From a virus, in IMG/VR virus record IMGVR_UViG_3300037587_000108, positions 1 to 20,342 of that record: a stretch of DNA of 20,342 bases; one strand, written 5' to 3'. The notes under the pieces are model-generated. The model saw only the letters and a list, made by a program, of their open reading frames with translations. It had not been told where the DNA came from and did no database searches. Numbering within the stretch: position 1 is the first letter of the stretch; every line of letters begins with the position of its first letter. Shown here one piece after another: positions 14,105 through 20,342 of this stretch. The translations under genes were made by a program, and so were the position numbers.

Positions 14105-14158
14105 TCAGTACCCCATCACTCCGACCTCTGAGAAGTCGTCTTCGTATTCATCCCAATC
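14105..14158 (-). pseudogene. Ghost copy of the large terminase C-terminus
   Basis: The 17 codons plus TGA read DWDEYEDDFSEVGVMGY. The real terminase end at 14681-14628 reads DWDDEEDDFSEVGVMGY, so 15 of 17 residues agree. At the DNA level about 45 of 58 bases agree including the following TATG, and most codon changes are synonymous. No start codon is in frame, and the preceding gene's stop falls at its edge. It is therefore a remnant of a terminase end, and because it diverges mainly at silent sites it probably came from a separate allele rather than a recent copy. Confidence 0.85.
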
Positions 14159-14417
14159 AATAAGGAGAAAAGTGTGTCCTCATGTCTGAAATCGCCCATA
14201 CGATAGCCACTATACCTGCTAATGCGTACTCACTAGGCAGAAGCCCTAGACCGCAGAATAACATGCCTGCATTGCAAGCAAGAAGAGCACCGTGACCAGG
14301 TATGAACCGCTGCCATAATCCTTTCTTTCGACATGGCTCCATGTTACCGCCGTCTTTTAGCGCCTCTTCCCACTCTTCTTTGCTGAGATTAGGCATACGC
14401 CCAAAGTTTACAGCCAT
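14157..14417 (-). CDS. Small membrane protein, 86 residues
   Basis: I choose ATG 14417 (MAVNFGRMPNLSKEEWEEAL), which has AAGGGA before it; the longer form from 14471 overlaps the upstream gene. The N-terminal half is soluble and charged. Residues ~43-80 contain two closely spaced hydrophobic segments (GALLACNAGMLFCGLGLL and YALAGIVAIVWAIS), with Cys in the first. The C-terminus is short (RTHFSPY). A small integral membrane protein is likely; a holin-like or superinfection-related role is possible but unsupported. Its stop overlaps the terminase ghost, so it belongs to the inserted segment. Confidence 0.6.
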   Translation of the reverse strand: MAVNFGRMPNLSKEEWEEALKDGGNMEPCRKKGLWQRFIPGHGALLACNAGMLFCGLGLLPSEYALAGIVAIVWAISDMRTHFSPY

Positions 14418-14431
14418 ATTAGCATCCCTTG

Positions 14432-14626
14432 TTAGGTAAAGAATTTCGATAGTAACCAGCCAAAAGGCCACCTCAATGTCATCATGTGCTCGCCTAGTAG
14501 CTGCAAACTATGGCGCTTGCATATACTCTTAGCATCATTCCAGTCAGCAGCGCTTATCCTTGTTAGATACCAATCATCGCAATAATAATATTGTACTAGA
14601 TAAGTTCTTGTATTGTCTTTTTTCAT
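14432..14626 (-). CDS. 64-residue protein directly after terminase
   Basis: Its ATG lies one base after the terminase TGA (TGATATG). The product has RTYLVQYYYCDDWYLTRISA followed by DWNDAKSICKRHSLQLLGEH, an alpha/beta arrangement with two strands and a helix that recurs in small uncharacterised phage proteins, and a hydrophobic end (WPFGWLLSKFF). No strong Shine-Dalgarno was found, so it may depend on termination of terminase translation. Function unknown. Confidence 0.6.
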   Translation of the reverse strand: MKKDNTRTYLVQYYYCDDWYLTRISAADWNDAKSICKRHSLQLLGEHMMTLRWPFGWLLSKFFT

Positions 14627-14627
14627 A

Positions 14628-16211
14628 TCAGTAGCCCATCACTCCAACTTCGCTGAAATCATCCTCTTCATCATCCCAGTCATCAGATGAATCGATGACA
14701 TATCCACCGCTGAAACCAAGTGCCATGTATTGTTCAGCGTCTGCGGGGTGAGAGTATTTATTCTTATCCGGCTTATCCCTATACCGCTCTTCACCTGATA
14801 CCTGGACACGCTTGTATTGATAGCCGCCGATCTTGCCTTTACGGAGCATTGGGCACTTGCGACTGACCAGATAACCAGGCTCACCGTCCACCAGCTTGAT
14901 GATGAATGAGTTGACCGCATCGATACGCTTAGTCGGGTCGTTGGTTGGCGCTGGCTCAGTCTCGAAACCTAGGTGGAGTGGCTGGATAATGTCGCCATCT
15001 TCGTTGTCGTCAATGTACTCATCGTTGAGTATACCCATTGCTGATTTTGCTTCTGCCTCTCCGCGTCCCTTGCCTGCTGGGTCAATGTAGGAGAAGGCTA
15101 TCTCTATGCCGTAGAAGTTACGCTGCAGGAACGGCTTGACCACATCCCGCGCAAACTGTCGTACTCCCATATCTTCTGAGGTTAACTCAGCGATAACCCG
15201 AAGCTGTCCGCGTTGTGTCATCTGTCCAATGATGCAGGAGGGCGTTAAGCCACCATCCCAGCCTAATCCTATGGGCAGATCCTCAATCACCCCCAATGGC
15301 TTCTCTGGGCAGTGCAGGCGGTCGTTGTACTGTGGATATACAGGCTTGCCATCCTTGATCGTGCCGTAGTTGCCAAGCACCATGACATTGATATGGTCTT
15401 CAGTGTTACCGGCGATCATGTCCAGGTAGTACTGATAGCCACCTGGTAGAAACTTGATGTTCTCGGCTAATGGGCTGGGCTCATACTCACCATCAGGCTT
15501 TTTGATTAGTGGTGATGGACCGCGTACAAAGTCGAATATCTGCGTCACTGCCTTCTTAGCTTGGCTGCTACTGTTGGATCTAAGGCAGCCCTCTTCTGCT
15601 AGCTGATACCACCAATGGTCATCTTCAGGCGGGTTAGTATCCATCAGTACAGATTTACGCGTGCATGGCTGATAGCTGCCTTGTGCGTCTCTCGGTGCCT
15701 TGTAGTCGCCCTTGTCTGTGTATCCATCGATCTGTGAAGGGTAACGTCCGATACGCTCTCTCGCAGCTTTAAGGACTGCATAAGGCAGTTCTTTAGCCTC
15801 GTTCATGAATACGCCTGTCACCTCAAGCGATAGCAGCTTCTTAACGTCATCAGGTCTATCGAGCGCCAGGAAGATAAACTTACACTGAACCCTGGTGCCA
15901 TCAGGCAGCGGATAGTTCATATCCCCACGCATAGGCTTGAGGGTTATGTCGCATATCTCGTGTGGTATCCACTGCCTAAACGTGGCTAGCGTGGTTGTCT
16001 CAAGCATGTCATAGGTGTTACGGACTACTGCCCACTTTGTGAGCCTGATGCTGTCGCAGTTAGGCTCTTGCAATACTGCTAGCCGGTGCATCTCGTTGAT
16101 ACACGTCACTGACTTGCCGTTTCCGACAGGGCCAAGAAAGCCACGCACAACCTTATCGGATGCGTGGAACTTAGCGCCTGTGGGTGATGCGATGTAGGTT
16201 ACAGTTTTCAA
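14628..16211 (-). CDS. terL: Terminase large subunit (packaging ATPase-nuclease)
   Basis: A 527-residue protein. Walker A is GPVGNGKS at residues 27-34 and the Walker B region is VTGVFMNE at 131-138, with the catalytic Glu at 138. A C-terminal nuclease is suggested by LGWDGGLTPSC, YIDPAGKGRGEAEAKSAM and SHPADAEQYMALG, each with conserved acidic residues. It pumps DNA into the head through the portal and cuts it. The start is TTG at 16211, the only option close before Walker A because a TAA lies in frame just upstream. It overlaps the previous stop (TTGA), and its AAGGAG is only 2 bases away. The acidic C-terminal tail ends FSEVGVMGY and is echoed at 14105-14158. Confidence 0.92.
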   Translation of the reverse strand: MKTVTYIASPTGAKFHASDKVVRGFLGPVGNGKSVTCINEMHRLAVLQEPNCDSIRLTKWAVVRNTYDMLETTTLATFRQWIPHEICDITLKPMRGDMNYPLPDGTRVQCKFIFLALDRPDDVKKLLSLEVTGVFMNEAKELPYAVLKAARERIGRYPSQIDGYTDKGDYKAPRDAQGSYQPCTRKSVLMDTNPPEDDHWWYQLAEEGCLRSNSSSQAKKAVTQIFDFVRGPSPLIKKPDGEYEPSPLAENIKFLPGGYQYYLDMIAGNTEDHINVMVLGNYGTIKDGKPVYPQYNDRLHCPEKPLGVIEDLPIGLGWDGGLTPSCIIGQMTQRGQLRVIAELTSEDMGVRQFARDVVKPFLQRNFYGIEIAFSYIDPAGKGRGEAEAKSAMGILNDEYIDDNEDGDIIQPLHLGFETEPAPTNDPTKRIDAVNSFIIKLVDGEPGYLVSRKCPMLRKGKIGGYQYKRVQVSGEERYRDKPDKNKYSHPADAEQYMALGFSGGYVIDSSDDWDDEEDDFSEVGVMGY

Positions 16212-16417
16212 AGCTCCTTAATCCACATATATGTATATGAATGGCGCGCAGGATTCCACCAAGACTTTATCTCCAGACCATCTCTCCAGCGTGGCGATGT
16301 TGTTCCTTCAATCGGTGCGCCTTTGTCTTTTAAGTAATGCAGAAGGTAATATTCTTCTTGCTTATAAGGAACGTCAATCAGAACAGAATTCGGAACTTCA
16401 ATCTTATTATCACTCAT
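16208..16417 (-). CDS. Small phage protein upstream of terminase, 69 residues
   Basis: The product begins MSDNKIEVPNSVLIDVPYKQ and has aromatic-rich EEYYLLHYLKDKGAPIEG and RHSYTYMWIKEL. Its stop TGA overlaps the TTG start of the large terminase (TTGA), making translational coupling likely. ATG overlaps the end of the upstream gene. No known family was recognised. An accessory of packaging can be suspected only from position. Confidence 0.6.
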   Translation of the reverse strand: MSDNKIEVPNSVLIDVPYKQEEYYLLHYLKDKGAPIEGTTSPRWRDGLEIKSWWNPARHSYTYMWIKEL

Positions 16418-16596
16418 CCCCCTTCTCCCCCGACGTTATTTTCAAATTGCTTCAAAAGCTCTTCAAGATCGTCTAGTTCGATCTTTTCGACTCCTGTTGC
16501 CGCAAGTGCCGCCACTCCATCTCTAATACTCGCTATGACATCCACAGCCCCTTGCGCATAGGTTTCAACCAGTAGTTTCTTCATCAGTTCATTCAT
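16414..16596 (-). CDS. 60-residue acidic helical protein
   Basis: I choose ATG 16596 (MNELMKKLLVETYAQGAVDV) because GGAGAAGGG precedes it within the previous gene; an earlier ATG at 16656 lies far inside that gene. The product is a helical bundle-like chain (VDVIASIRDGVAALAATG, then KIELDDLEELLKQFENN) with a Gly-rich end. Leu-rich heptad spacing around KIELDDLEELLKQ suggests a coiled coil. It may assemble with a neighbour; function unknown. Confidence 0.6.
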   Translation of the reverse strand: MNELMKKLLVETYAQGAVDVIASIRDGVAALAATGVEKIELDDLEELLKQFENNVGGEGG

Positions 16597-16864
16597 CGCC
16601 CTTCTCCCCATTGAATGCCATACCGCCTCCGATAGATTCCTCACCAACTCGTTCAAATGGGAATGTGAAGTCTGAGTGATTGGTTACGTATATGGCGTCT
16701 TCTGTCTCTTCGAACTTATAGCCCCATCTGTAGGAGGTACCGATAACCTTTTCCTGACTCGGTCTTTCGGACATCTGAACAACCGACCCATGCTTTAGGA
16801 CTTCATCTCTGTCGCCAATGTATTTTTTAATCTCTTGTGAAGCTTCTTTAAGATTCATCTTCAT
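16589..16864 (-). CDS. Small phage protein downstream of small terminase, 91 residues
   Basis: ATG at 16864 lies within the last codons of the small terminase gene. The product begins MKMNLKEASQEIKKYIGDRD and has a beta-rich middle (VIGTSYRWGYKFEETEDAIY) with YVTNHSDFTFPFERVGEE. Its C-terminus MAFNGEKGDE resembles the small terminase end MAFGGNEDES. No family recognised. The shared end may reflect an insertion event or chance. Confidence 0.6.
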   Translation of the reverse strand: MKMNLKEASQEIKKYIGDRDEVLKHGSVVQMSERPSQEKVIGTSYRWGYKFEETEDAIYVTNHSDFTFPFERVGEESIGGGMAFNGEKGDE

Positions 16865-17234
16865 TACCCCCGAACGCCATGTTGAACACTACATCAGTAT
16901 CAACCGCGACCTTTCGCACGTTAGCATCGAATCCACCAGTGAAGTTGCTCAGTTCTTTCCAGGCTGCATTGCGGGCAGGTGAGGTAGTGTCTGTCTGCTC
17001 TCCTGTCGCTTCCTTGAGAAACCCTTTGACCACATCTTCAATGGTAACCAGCGCCCGCTCAGCACCCTTAGATTTGAACTGTTTGATATGTGCATCGATG
17101 TCAACATTCGTCAACAATCGTCCGCCTTGTGATTTGGCTGTCTTCTCGCTATAGCCTGCAGTGATTGCGGCTTGGGTAGCGTTGAATCCATTGCAGCAAT
17201 ACGCTTCTACGAATGCTTGTTGTTTACTGTTCAT
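16848..17234 (-). CDS. terS: Terminase small subunit
   Basis: A 128-residue protein. Residues 1-50 (KQQAFVEAYCCNGFNATQAA, then GYSEKTAKSQGGRLLTN) match the helix-turn-helix of the Terminase_2-type small subunit, which recognises the packaging start site and regulates the large subunit. A helical oligomerisation segment with VTIEDVVKGFLKEATGE follows, and the C-terminal tail ends FNMAFGGNEDES. AGAGGG lies before the ATG. The large subunit follows after three small genes rather than directly, an arrangement seen in phages with small-gene insertions. Confidence 0.85.
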   Translation of the reverse strand: MNSKQQAFVEAYCCNGFNATQAAITAGYSEKTAKSQGGRLLTNVDIDAHIKQFKSKGAERALVTIEDVVKGFLKEATGEQTDTTSPARNAAWKELSNFTGGFDANVRKVAVDTDVVFNMAFGGNEDES

Positions 17235-17245
17235 CTTAACGCCCT

Positions 17246-17461
17246 CTAGCGCTTTAGGAATCCGCCTTTTGTTTCGCTCTTTAGCGTTTCGGCGTCTACC
17301 AGTTGTCTTTTAGTCTCTCTCATATCGCGCATGAGTTTTGCGCCTCGCTTCTTCATTATAGCCTCAAGCTTGGCGCTTACCTCTGGCGCGTCTTCAGGTG
17401 TACAGGTAAATAATGCTTCCCCGTCGCCTATCTTCGCATAGTGAATTTGTTCCTCGTTCAT
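17246..17461 (-). CDS. Small phage protein upstream of small terminase, 71 residues
   Basis: The product begins MNEEQIHYAKIGDGEALFTC, with a beta-strand start, a helix around EVSAKLEAIMKKRGAKLMRD and a basic, Lys/Arg-rich tail (RETKRQLVDAETLKSETKGG). AGAGGT lies before the ATG. It is charged and likely soluble; the basic helix could bind nucleic acid. No family is recognised. Confidence 0.65.
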   Translation of the reverse strand: MNEEQIHYAKIGDGEALFTCTPEDAPEVSAKLEAIMKKRGAKLMRDMRETKRQLVDAETLKSETKGGFLKR

Positions 17462-17477
17462 GCTTAACCTCTACGGT

Positions 17478-17645
17478 TTAACGTTTCTTCTCCGCTGCCT
17501 TTGCTTTGGAGATCGCAATCGCTATTGCCTGCTTCTTGCTCGTTACTTTCTTGCCTGATGAGCTTTTGAGCTTACCGCGCTTCTGCTCACCTAGAACCTT
17601 TTTTACTTTGTTCTGTCTTCGTTTAGCTGGTGTGTGCTTAGGCTT
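17478..17645 (-). CDS. Lys-rich small ORF with no normal start codon (DUF6496-like)
   Basis: The frame encodes PKHTPAKRRQNKVKKVLGEQ, then KRGKLKSSSGKKVTSKKQ and AIAIAISKAK, closely resembling small phage proteins annotated DUF6496. In relatives of this kind the chain usually begins MPKHT, but here the codon before Pro is AAG at 17645-17643 instead of ATG, and no ATG, GTG or TTG is in frame before a TAG further upstream. The frame is otherwise intact to TAA 17480-17478. It could be a start-codon mutation, a sequence error, or be reached by frameshifting from the upstream gene. Confidence 0.45.
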   Translation of the reverse strand, partial: KPKHTPAKRRQNKVKKVLGEQKRGKLKSSSGKKVTSKKQAIAIAISKAKAAEKKR

Positions 17646-17646
17646 G

Positions 17647-17922
17647 TTAAGACCCCTTACCCCATCCTCGTACTAATGAAGCAGTCATTGCATCACCTCC
17701 TTGGAAGGTTCCCCTGAACAAGTCGCCACGTCCGATTTCAATAAGCGCCGTTCCCGATGCGGTAAATACGCCGTCCGTTTCTGTCTGAAAAGACACCCCT
17801 TCATTGCTTGACACTGCGACCGTTGTCGGACCAGCAACAGCAATTATAATATTCAGCTTCCAAAGACCAGGCTCTAACGGAGTGCTCTTACCTGAGACGA
17901 TCGGAATTGGTGATGTAGCCAT
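17647..17922 (-). CDS. Small beta-rich phage protein, 91 residues
   Basis: The product begins MATSPIPIVSGKSTPLEPGL and is a compact beta protein (WKLNIIIAVAGPTTVAVSSN, GVFTASGTALIEIGRGD), resembling small virion or tail-associated domains. GAGGAT lies before the ATG. A strong AAGGAGGTGATG string occurs near its end at about 17700-17690, which could start a 13-residue peptide in frame, but this is probably coincidence. Family not recognised. Confidence 0.65.
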   Translation of the reverse strand: MATSPIPIVSGKSTPLEPGLWKLNIIIAVAGPTTVAVSSNEGVSFQTETDGVFTASGTALIEIGRGDLFRGTFQGGDAMTASLVRGWGKGS

Positions 17923-17933
17923 CTATCTATCCT

Positions 17934-18362
17934 CTATGTGAAATTGCGCGGTGATTGTATGCCGACCAGTACATTAACCTGCTTCAGATCTGTTGCAGCT
18001 GTCCGGCTAGTCTCGGCACCGTCCTGATCATATGTTACATCATCCGGCATGAACTTGATCAGCCTGGAGTCGATGGGGAAGAGTACAGACCCATCCGCTT
18101 TTAAGACCTGGGTGCCGTCCATCTTCCAGGCACCACCTACAACGACTTTCCCAGCGTGTGTGCCCAGCCAAGTTTTAATCTTAGTTTTGGATGCAGCAGT
18201 CGGTTCCACGTATACTGAATAGAGGGTCCACACCTTGCCAGCCAGCGTTTCGTGCTTCACGAGAGATTCAAAGTCCGAGACAATCGGATGCGTTAGGATT
18301 CGGCCCAGCTTCAGGTCATCTAGTCCGACATCCTCTCTGACTGCTATCCAGAGGTTGATCAT
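17934..18362 (-). CDS. Hypothetical phage protein following fibre gene, 142 residues
   Basis: The product begins MINLWIAVREDVGLDDLKLG and is alpha/beta, with TAASKTKIKTWLGTHAGKVV and GGAWKMDGTQVLKADGS suggesting beta hairpins. ATG overlaps the TGA of the large tail protein (ATGA), so it may be made in step with that protein. A fibre-assembly or virion role is an inference from coupling. No signature was found. Confidence 0.65.
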   Translation of the reverse strand: MINLWIAVREDVGLDDLKLGRILTHPIVSDFESLVKHETLAGKVWTLYSVYVEPTAASKTKIKTWLGTHAGKVVVGGAWKMDGTQVLKADGSVLFPIDSRLIKFMPDDVTYDQDGAETSRTAATDLKQVNVLVGIQSPRNFT

Positions 18363-19555
18363 GTCAGAGCATCCATAAAGCTATCAGGTTGCGAAAAGTT
18401 CCACACTCGGGACGATTCCATAGCTTGGAAGGACGGACTCTCTTCGATAGTGGTCATTAGCATTGTCCAGGGTGTCGTAGCGTCGCCTGCCGCTGTACTG
18501 ACTTTGGCTAGCCCATCTACCCATAGTCCGAGTCCGTTTTCGTCAGCGACTAACCTGACGTTCCGCTGGGTGCCCTGTACGTAGTTAAGTGCAGACACTG
18601 CCGTGGATAGCACAACCTCTGTCCCGCCTCCAATCCGCTTCTTCAGGTGTATTTGATCGTTCGTCTGATCATATGTGGCTCTCAGGTAGTTATCTTCTGT
18701 GCCGTCACTCAGGTTCACTATGATTAGGTCTGATCCTTTATCATCCGTGGCATCGAACTGCTGGAAGGGTTTAGCCTGGAAGCTGATACCATTAGCCGGG
18801 AAAGGCCAAAGACGCTGCATATCGGTTGTTGCTCGGGTGGCTGTTGCTCCGACTGGTGTCACTATATCTGATGATCCGATCTCGCCAAGCTCAACCTGTG
18901 GGTTGAACACGTACGCTTGATTTAATGTTGATGCTGGCCCGTCTCTGCGGTTTCCGACATACACGAATAGCGCAGCCGTCCCGTTGGTAGTCGTGATGGG
19001 AAATCGCTTCCAGGCTGTTGTTAGACTGACCTGAAACATCTGGTGCCCCAGTGTTGAGTTCAGTACCGTCATCGGATATGTGCCACTGCCAGAGACACTA
19101 CGAAGCCATATATTATACGTTTGGGTAGCGCCTGACCCAACCCCGACAATAGACTGACTAACTCGTGCGTTTACCCCGCCTGACAAGTCAACTAGGGATG
19201 CATTTAAGCCCCCTTCTGGGTCCGTCACTGCACCAGTGGGGGTAGCCGTCCCTAGTTCCGCACTAGCCCAATCAGACCCCGCCGAGTCAACAACTGACGA
19301 TCCGTCGACTAGATTAGTCCTCGCCCCCTCAAGCAAAATCCCCTCACCAAAGATATGCGCTGATACGTCTTGAGTAGAGCGAACCAGATTGCCGCCTGAG
19401 TCGATGCCAAACTGATCGCCTGCGCGCGTGAACGTGAAATCTGCCGTTCCTGTCAGGAATACCCATGTAAGCTGCAGCACCTGCTGAACGAACGAACCGA
19501 TCTGAATAGACCGGCGGATGGATGAGTGTACGATGCTGCGGAAAATACTGGTCAT
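18359..19555 (-). CDS. Lectin-like tail fibre / adhesin
   Basis: A 398-residue protein. Residues ~1-35 are a hydrophobic basic start (SIRRSIQIGSFVQQVLQLTW). Then come a virion-type region with GILLEGARTNLVDGSS near 70, a motif seen in many phage carbohydrate-binding tail proteins, and a jelly-roll pattern (YNIWLRSVSGSGTYPMTV, WKRFPITTTNGTAALFVYVG, QAYVFNPQVELGEIGSSDIV). The C-terminal ~150 residues look like a concanavalin-type lectin fold (FDATDDKGSDLIIVNLSDG, LVADENGLGLWVDGLAKVS). A role in receptor or capsule binding is likely. ATG overlaps the holin stop (ATGA). It is far from the other tail genes, which is common for adhesion modules next to lysis genes. Confidence 0.75.
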   Translation of the reverse strand: MTSIFRSIVHSSIRRSIQIGSFVQQVLQLTWVFLTGTADFTFTRAGDQFGIDSGGNLVRSTQDVSAHIFGEGILLEGARTNLVDGSSVVDSAGSDWASAELGTATPTGAVTDPEGGLNASLVDLSGGVNARVSQSIVGVGSGATQTYNIWLRSVSGSGTYPMTVLNSTLGHQMFQVSLTTAWKRFPITTTNGTAALFVYVGNRRDGPASTLNQAYVFNPQVELGEIGSSDIVTPVGATATRATTDMQRLWPFPANGISFQAKPFQQFDATDDKGSDLIIVNLSDGTEDNYLRATYDQTNDQIHLKKRIGGGTEVVLSTAVSALNYVQGTQRNVRLVADENGLGLWVDGLAKVSTAAGDATTPWTMLMTTIEESPSFQAMESSRVWNFSQPDSFMDALT

Positions 19556-19812
19556 TTATCTGCCTCTCTGCGGCCTTCTTTAGCTAGCTGGACCTTTGCT
19601 ATCTGGATGTCTATGTAGGCTTTGTACAGGAGCTCACAGGGAACCAAGAAGCCTACAATGATTGCCGCATCTCCTATCCACCCGATGTACGGAGCAAATG
19701 GGCTTGTGCTAGCCTCTACCGTTGCACCCGTTATCATGCCAGCTGCACTTGCTGCATTCTTCACTGGGTAATTTACAATCGACTGGACTGCTGCTGATGC
19801 TATCTCGTTCAT
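19552..19812 (-). CDS. Probable holin
   Basis: An 86-residue protein. After a polar/Ala-rich N-terminus it has a hydrophobic segment at about 42-66 (YIGWIGDAAIIVGFLVPCEL) and a charged C-terminal helix (IDIQIAKVQLAKEGRREADK), a shape typical of small phage holins that assemble in the inner membrane and trigger lysis. ATG overlaps the previous stop (ATGA) with only a weak AAGAA before it. No endolysin or spanin is seen in the window; they may lie upstream. A small membrane protein of other function cannot be excluded. Confidence 0.6.
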   Translation of the reverse strand: MNEIASAAVQSIVNYPVKNAASAAGMITGATVEASTSPFAPYIGWIGDAAIIVGFLVPCELLYKAYIDIQIAKVQLAKEGRREADK

Positions 19813-19927
19813 GATTGATTCTTGCCAATGTTAGCTTTAGAGCTATGTGACCGATGGTTACGAGAATAGCCAATCTTTGCAATATTTCTGGCCAGGTTAA
19901 ATCGCTGAATAGCTCGGTGAATTCCAT
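19709..19927 (-). CDS. Possible overlapping small membrane gene, 72 residues
   Basis: The frame starts at ATG 19927 with GAGG seven bases before, inside the end of the 176-residue gene, and runs into the holin. Its first 40 residues (MEFTELFSDLTWPEILQRLA, then ILVTIGHIALKLTLARI) look like a genuine protein with one membrane segment, while the C-terminal 30 residues look like a shadow of the holin frame. Overlap with two genes makes it uncertain. If real it could be a second membrane lysis component. Confidence 0.35.
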   Translation of the reverse strand: MEFTELFSDLTWPEILQRLAILVTIGHIALKLTLARINHERDSISSSPVDCKLPSEECSKCSWHDNGCNGRG

Positions 19928-20339
19928 TTGTCAGCCTCGGCGATAACATCAGCGCGATCTCAATTATGAATACTGCCCATACGATCGCTTGTTGGATAGC
20001 CTGGATTTGCTGGGCGTTGCCTTCCTGCATCCAGAAGTAGCCATTAGCCAATATTAGCATACTAAACAAACACATCAGAACCGATGCGAGTTTGTCACGA
20101 ATGAATGATAGAGCGACTATAGCTAGAAGAGGTGTTGCTGATTGGTAGCCGTATGATCCGAGCGCGTCAACGATTGGAAAATACCACTGTGTTTCGTAGA
20201 TTAGATAGCCGGGTAGCGTTGACAAAAAGACAGCGATGCAAGCCCAAGTTCGAGATTCTAAGCCTGATACACGCCACGAACAGAACGTTACGATGACCAG
20301 AGTCAGGATGACAAAGAATGGTATTAATGAGCTGTCCAT
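19809..20339 (-). CDS. Polytopic membrane protein, 176 residues
   Basis: Begins MDSSLIPFFVILTLVIVTFC at ATG 20339, three bases from the window edge, so an upstream start cannot be excluded. Five hydrophobic segments are visible: about 5-22, 31-48, 68-80, 84-104 and 114-132. The polar, basic C-terminus (RSHSSKANIGKNQS) overlaps another frame. It is an inner-membrane protein upstream of the holin. Functions could include lysis timing or envelope modification; the family is not recognised. Confidence 0.6.
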   Translation of the reverse strand: MDSSLIPFFVILTLVIVTFCSWRVSGLESRTWACIAVFLSTLPGYLIYETQWYFPIVDALGSYGYQSATPLLAIVALSFIRDKLASVLMCLFSMLILANGYFWMQEGNAQQIQAIQQAIVWAVFIIEIALMLSPRLTNGIHRAIQRFNLARNIAKIGYSRNHRSHSSKANIGKNQS

Positions 20340-20342
20340 AAC

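Noticed and set aside
17680-17705. Strong AAGGAGGTGATG before an internal ATG
   Set aside because: It would yield only 13 residues in the same frame as the 91-residue protein; judged coincidental coding of QGGDA.

Overview
The window is a continuous stretch of a tailed-phage (or prophage) late module. Every gene I can support lies on the minus strand, so transcription runs from the right end of the window to the left. Genes are packed with 0-30 base gaps or ATGA/TAATG/GTGA overlaps and clear Shine-Dalgarno sites. No tRNA, integrase, CRISPR array or plus-strand gene was seen. The proteins point to a short-tailed virus (podovirus) of P22-like architecture: a portal of about 730 residues, a scaffold, an HK97-fold capsid protein, and relatives of the P22 tail accessory factors gp4 and gp10. 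The Shine-Dalgarno-rich, moderate-GC sequence suggests a Gram-negative host, but the host cannot be named from the sequence.

Read in the direction of transcription, 20339-19552 holds membrane proteins including a probable holin. 19555-17647 holds a lectin-like tail/fibre protein and two small proteins. 17645-14628 holds a Lys-rich small ORF without a normal start, the small terminase subunit, three small ORFs and the large terminase subunit. 14626-13653 is a patch of small genes that includes a ghost copy of the large terminase 3' end. 13650-11458 is the portal. 11489-9683 holds seven small genes, one of them a GroES-like co-chaperonin. 9690-8459 holds the scaffold and a conserved small protein.

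Between 8458 and 8056 is the only long non-coding gap. It contains a canonical type I hammerhead self-cleaving ribozyme (8311-8361) and several hairpins, directly ahead of the capsid genes. Then follow a probable head cement protein, the major capsid protein, a beta-helix virion protein, two small basic proteins, gp4-like and gp10-like tail adaptors, an 87-residue protein, a beta-rich tail fibre/spike candidate, a 111-residue protein, a Gly/Ala-rich possible ejection protein and the start of one more gene.

Together these genes make, fill and close the head and attach the short tail: terminase and portal package DNA, scaffold and GroES-like protein support capsid assembly, gp4/gp10-like proteins seal the portal, and the fibre candidates and holin serve adsorption and lysis. 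The most notable observations are the hammerhead ribozyme placed to cut the late mRNA just before the capsid genes, the diverged second copy of the terminase C-terminus, and a 90-residue protein that begins with a stretch closely matching the capsid protein.
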